64,000 nucleotides of DNA from Paenibacillus terricola (lineage in GTDB: Bacteria > Bacillota > Bacilli > Paenibacillales > Paenibacillaceae). The stretch lies in contig NZ_JACXZA010000009.1 of NCBI RefSeq assembly GCF_014779765.1, forward strand, positions 124,001 through 188,000. The letters run 5' to 3'. Numbering within the stretch: the first letter of the stretch is position 1; the number at the start of each line of letters is the position of its first letter. Both the position numbers and the translations under genes were made by a program. The notes below the pieces were generated by a model. The model was not told the origin of the DNA. It did not search any database and saw nothing but the letters and a program-made list of their open reading frames with translations. Of this stretch, positions 62,329-64,000 are shown piece by piece.

Positions 62329-62347
62329 GATACTGAATATTCATTCT
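62329..62347. promoter_or_regulatory. TetR operator upstream of the NorA-like gene
   Basis: ATACTGAATATTCATTC carries the same TACTGAA half-site as the palindrome at 62993-63016 in a dyad-like arrangement (TGAATATTCA). It sits about 35 bases before the pump start. Confidence 0.6.
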
Positions 62348-62374
62348 AGATTATGACAAAAAAAGGGGGACTAG

Positions 62375-62971
62375 CTAGCTCGGCTTCGCGATGCCGTGCA
62401 GAAACACGTCCATGGCCAGCCGGTAAGCTGCCAATGTTTCCTCTCGTCCCATATAGCGCGTATGATAACTGATCCCGATGAGCAAGCTATCGAGAATCAT
62501 GGCCTGCCCAGCTACATTCGCCATCGCCAATTCGCCATCGTCGACTCCTTGCTGAAGCAGCTGCTGGTTGAAGTTAAGATAACCTTGGCTCATCTCTTTA
62601 ATACGTTCCTCGATGTCCGAGTCTTTCTCTGTATTGTTGAAGAACTCATCGATCGCCTTCGTCAACGGATGATTCAACTGGTCAAGCGCAATCATCTCCG
62701 CCATGCCGTACAGCTTGTCGATCGTCGTTGAATAAAGCGATTCCTTCTGCTGCCAAGCCTCTTCCCACTCGGCATTCCACTCCTCCACCAAGTGAAGAAA
62801 GAGCCCTTCCTTGCTCTTGTAATGATAATAAATGTTGCCGGCGCTGCAGCCCGTCGCCTTCACGATCTCTTCAATTGCAGTCGCCTTGTAGCCCTTCTGC
62901 ACGAACAGCGCTCTCGCCGCGTCAGCTATTTTCTTCTTCGTCTGCTCGGTCTGCATCTTCTTCTTGTTCAT
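62375..62971 (-). CDS. TetR-family repressor
   Basis: A 198-residue TetR protein: N-terminal HTH (KKIADAARALFVQKGYKATA, IEEIVKATGCSAGNIYYHYK) and a helical ligand domain. Lys-rich first residues. AAGGTG precedes the ATG. It lies just upstream of the NorA-like gene and has a palindromic operator in its own promoter, so both are probably co-repressed. Confidence 0.9.
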   Translation of the reverse strand: MNKKKMQTEQTKKKIADAARALFVQKGYKATAIEEIVKATGCSAGNIYYHYKSKEGLFLHLVEEWNAEWEEAWQQKESLYSTTIDKLYGMAEMIALDQLNHPLTKAIDEFFNNTEKDSDIEERIKEMSQGYLNFNQQLLQQGVDDGELAMANVAGQAMILDSLLIGISYHTRYMGREETLAAYRLAMDVFLHGIAKPS

Positions 62972-62992
62972 GACGATTCACCTTCATAGAAT

Positions 62993-63016
62993 AATACTGA
63001 ACTTTTATTCAGTATT
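62993..63016. promoter_or_regulatory. TetR operator upstream of the repressor gene
   Basis: AATACTGAA-CTTTTA-TTCAGTATT is a perfect 9-base inverted repeat with a 6-base spacer, 22 bases upstream of the repressor start codon. Confidence 0.75.
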
Positions 63017-63102
63017 ATAGCCTGTGATCGACCATTTAGCAAACCTCCCTTGGTTGTTCAAAATAAAAACTCGCTGGCTAATAGCAGGTTTCATGCATCG
63101 TG

Positions 63103-63594
63103 TCATGCCTCCTGCCTATTCAGCGTTCCGATACTGATCGCAGAGAACTGTCTGAGTATTTCGTTCACCGCTCGCCATTCGCTCGCTTCGCATCGTACGA
63201 TCAGAACGACCGATGCTTTCACGCTTGAACTTGGCGTCGCTTGATTTCCCCTATTAGCGAACGCCTTATTCAGTATGTAACCTATAGTGGCACCAATTGC
63301 TAAGCCGATAAGCCCCCATAGGATCGGACCCCATTTCAGATCAAAACCAAAGGAGGCACCTAAGACGGAACAGATCGTGCCGATAACTGCCGCAGCATCG
63401 AATGCTCCGTTGCCGCCTCCGCGATGTACGATATGAAGGAGATTCCGCTTGGCCGCCGTCGACTCCATCGGAACGGCAGCGATATGCTTCCTGTCGATTC
63501 CATCCCGTTCTAGCGCAAGTATTGCCATCTCCAAATCGTCGGATGGTTCGAATGCGGCGATAATATGCAATGGCAATCCCTCGTTCCCTATCAT
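63103..63594 (-). CDS. Small membrane protein of unknown function
   Basis: A 163-residue protein: cytosolic alpha/beta-like start (LHIIAAFEPSDDLEMAILAL), then two hydrophobic segments (IGTICSVLGASFGF and GPILWGLIGLAIGATIGYIL) and a polar tail with VVLIVRCEAS. Starts 1 base after the upstream gene's stop, so the two are coupled. No family recognised with confidence. Confidence 0.65.
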   Translation of the reverse strand: MIGNEGLPLHIIAAFEPSDDLEMAILALERDGIDRKHIAAVPMESTAAKRNLLHIVHRGGGNGAFDAAAVIGTICSVLGASFGFDLKWGPILWGLIGLAIGATIGYILNKAFANRGNQATPSSSVKASVVLIVRCEASEWRAVNEILRQFSAISIGTLNRQEA

Positions 63595-64000
63595 CTATAG
63601 CAGCTGGTAATCAGGGGGCTGTACGTCTGTTCTGAAATACTGGCACTGCTCCCGATCGTACAGCTCATTCATCTCCACCGCCATAACATACGCTGCATAA
63701 GCAGCAAAGCAGTACATCGACGGGAAGAAGCTGAACCACTCCGGATCTACAACCGCTCGCGCTTGCTCCAGCGAACCGCGAATCACGAGCACGACGGCCT
63801 CCGCCAGATGGGAGTAATACGAGATCCCAATACAGCTCGCCGCTATGAATGTGCCGATCGGCAGCCGCTGAAGATACAAATGGCCGAGTCCAGGGAAGAT
63901 CAGCGACCAAATCAACGCGCGCCTCGGCGACCGTTTATCGAGCAGCGCGATACCGATCCCTTTCATCGAGAACAACTTAATCGGCTCCGGTTCGCTTTGC
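63595..64000 (-). CDS. Small multi-helix membrane protein, possibly partial at the right edge
   Basis: At least 126 residues from an internal start; the frame stays open to the window edge (reading QSEPEPIKLFSMKG), so the true start may lie outside. It has the pattern RRALIWSLIFPGLGHLYLQR, seen in small bacterial membrane proteins that carry a PGLGHLY motif, then further hydrophobic segments and a polar C-terminus (YFRTDVQPPDYQLL). Likely an operon with the next gene. Function unknown. Confidence 0.6.
   Translation of the reverse strand, partial: QSEPEPIKLFSMKGIGIALLDKRSPRRALIWSLIFPGLGHLYLQRLPIGTFIAASCIGISYYSHLAEAVVLVIRGSLEQARAVVDPEWFSFFPSMYCFAAYAAYVMAVEMNELYDREQCQYFRTDVQPPDYQLL

Overview
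The window reads as chromosomal DNA of a Paenibacillaceae-type Firmicute (Paenibacillus or a close relative). The evidence is the moderate-to-high GC content with AGGAGG-type ribosome sites, a leucine T-box ahead of leuA, CcpA cre boxes, YesM/YesN-type two-component regulators beside carbohydrate ABC transporters, a stand-alone mqo, and many small MerR, HxlR, AraC and TetR regulators. No rRNA, tRNA, prophage, insertion sequence or CRISPR array was found. Both window edges cut genes: a methyltransferase-like gene on the left and a small membrane-protein gene on the right.

Region 1 (about 1.7-17.7 kb) is the most coherent system. A sugar ABC importer (binding lipoprotein and two permeases, with two cre boxes) is encoded next to a divergent YesM/YesN pair. 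Downstream lies a run of eleven same-strand genes: a RhaM-like mutarotase, an SDR, an enolase-superfamily dehydratase, a zinc alcohol dehydrogenase, a fuconolactonase-like amidohydrolase, an aldose epimerase, a membrane di-iron desaturase/hydroxylase, a Rieske ferredoxin, a ferredoxin reductase, an aldo/keto reductase and a creatininase-family hydrolase. The set looks like non-phosphorylative oxidation of a (6-deoxy)sugar or cyclitol, joined to a three-component oxygenase resembling the rhizopine demethylase MocDEF. I propose catabolism of an O-methylated sugar or cyclitol. The substrate is inferred, not shown.

Region 2 (17.8-25.7 kb) holds an oversized ECF sigma factor, an AraC regulator next to a GH27 alpha-galactosidase, mqo with an FNR/Rex-like dyad, a terpenoid-cyclase-fold protein and two GyrI-like proteins. 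Region 3 (25.7-31 kb) is an LnrJKLMN-like unit (response regulator, kinase, ABC ATPase, two permeases), probably for resistance to membrane-active compounds.

Region 4 (31-43 kb) is a mosaic of single genes: an SDR, a diverged HisG paralogue without the PRPP loop, a Nudix hydrolase, a TipA-like MerR gene flanked by clusters of DnaA boxes, a ring-opening dioxygenase with a divergent HxlR repressor, azoR, a FAH-family hydrolase, a metallophosphoesterase, an MFS pump, a PMPGQGG-repeat protein, an unannotated 50-residue protein and a YwbE-like protein. Region 5 (43-55 kb) holds an OmpR/HisKA pair, a DUF2332 protein, an alpha/beta hydrolase, a tandem-HTH MerR protein, a MerR-controlled aldo/keto reductase with a textbook 19-bp-spacer promoter, a VOC protein, PhzF, a divergent HxlR/MFS pair and T-box-controlled leuA.

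Region 6 (55-64 kb) contains an AraC gene, then a clear scar near 57,090-57,098 where an Fsr-like MFS gene and a sugar-binding lipoprotein gene are both cut at their 3' ends and joined tail to tail. The matching YesM-type kinase remains, but no regulator or permeases do. An Eis-like acetyltransferase, a NorA-like pump with its TetR repressor and matching operators, and two small membrane proteins close the window.
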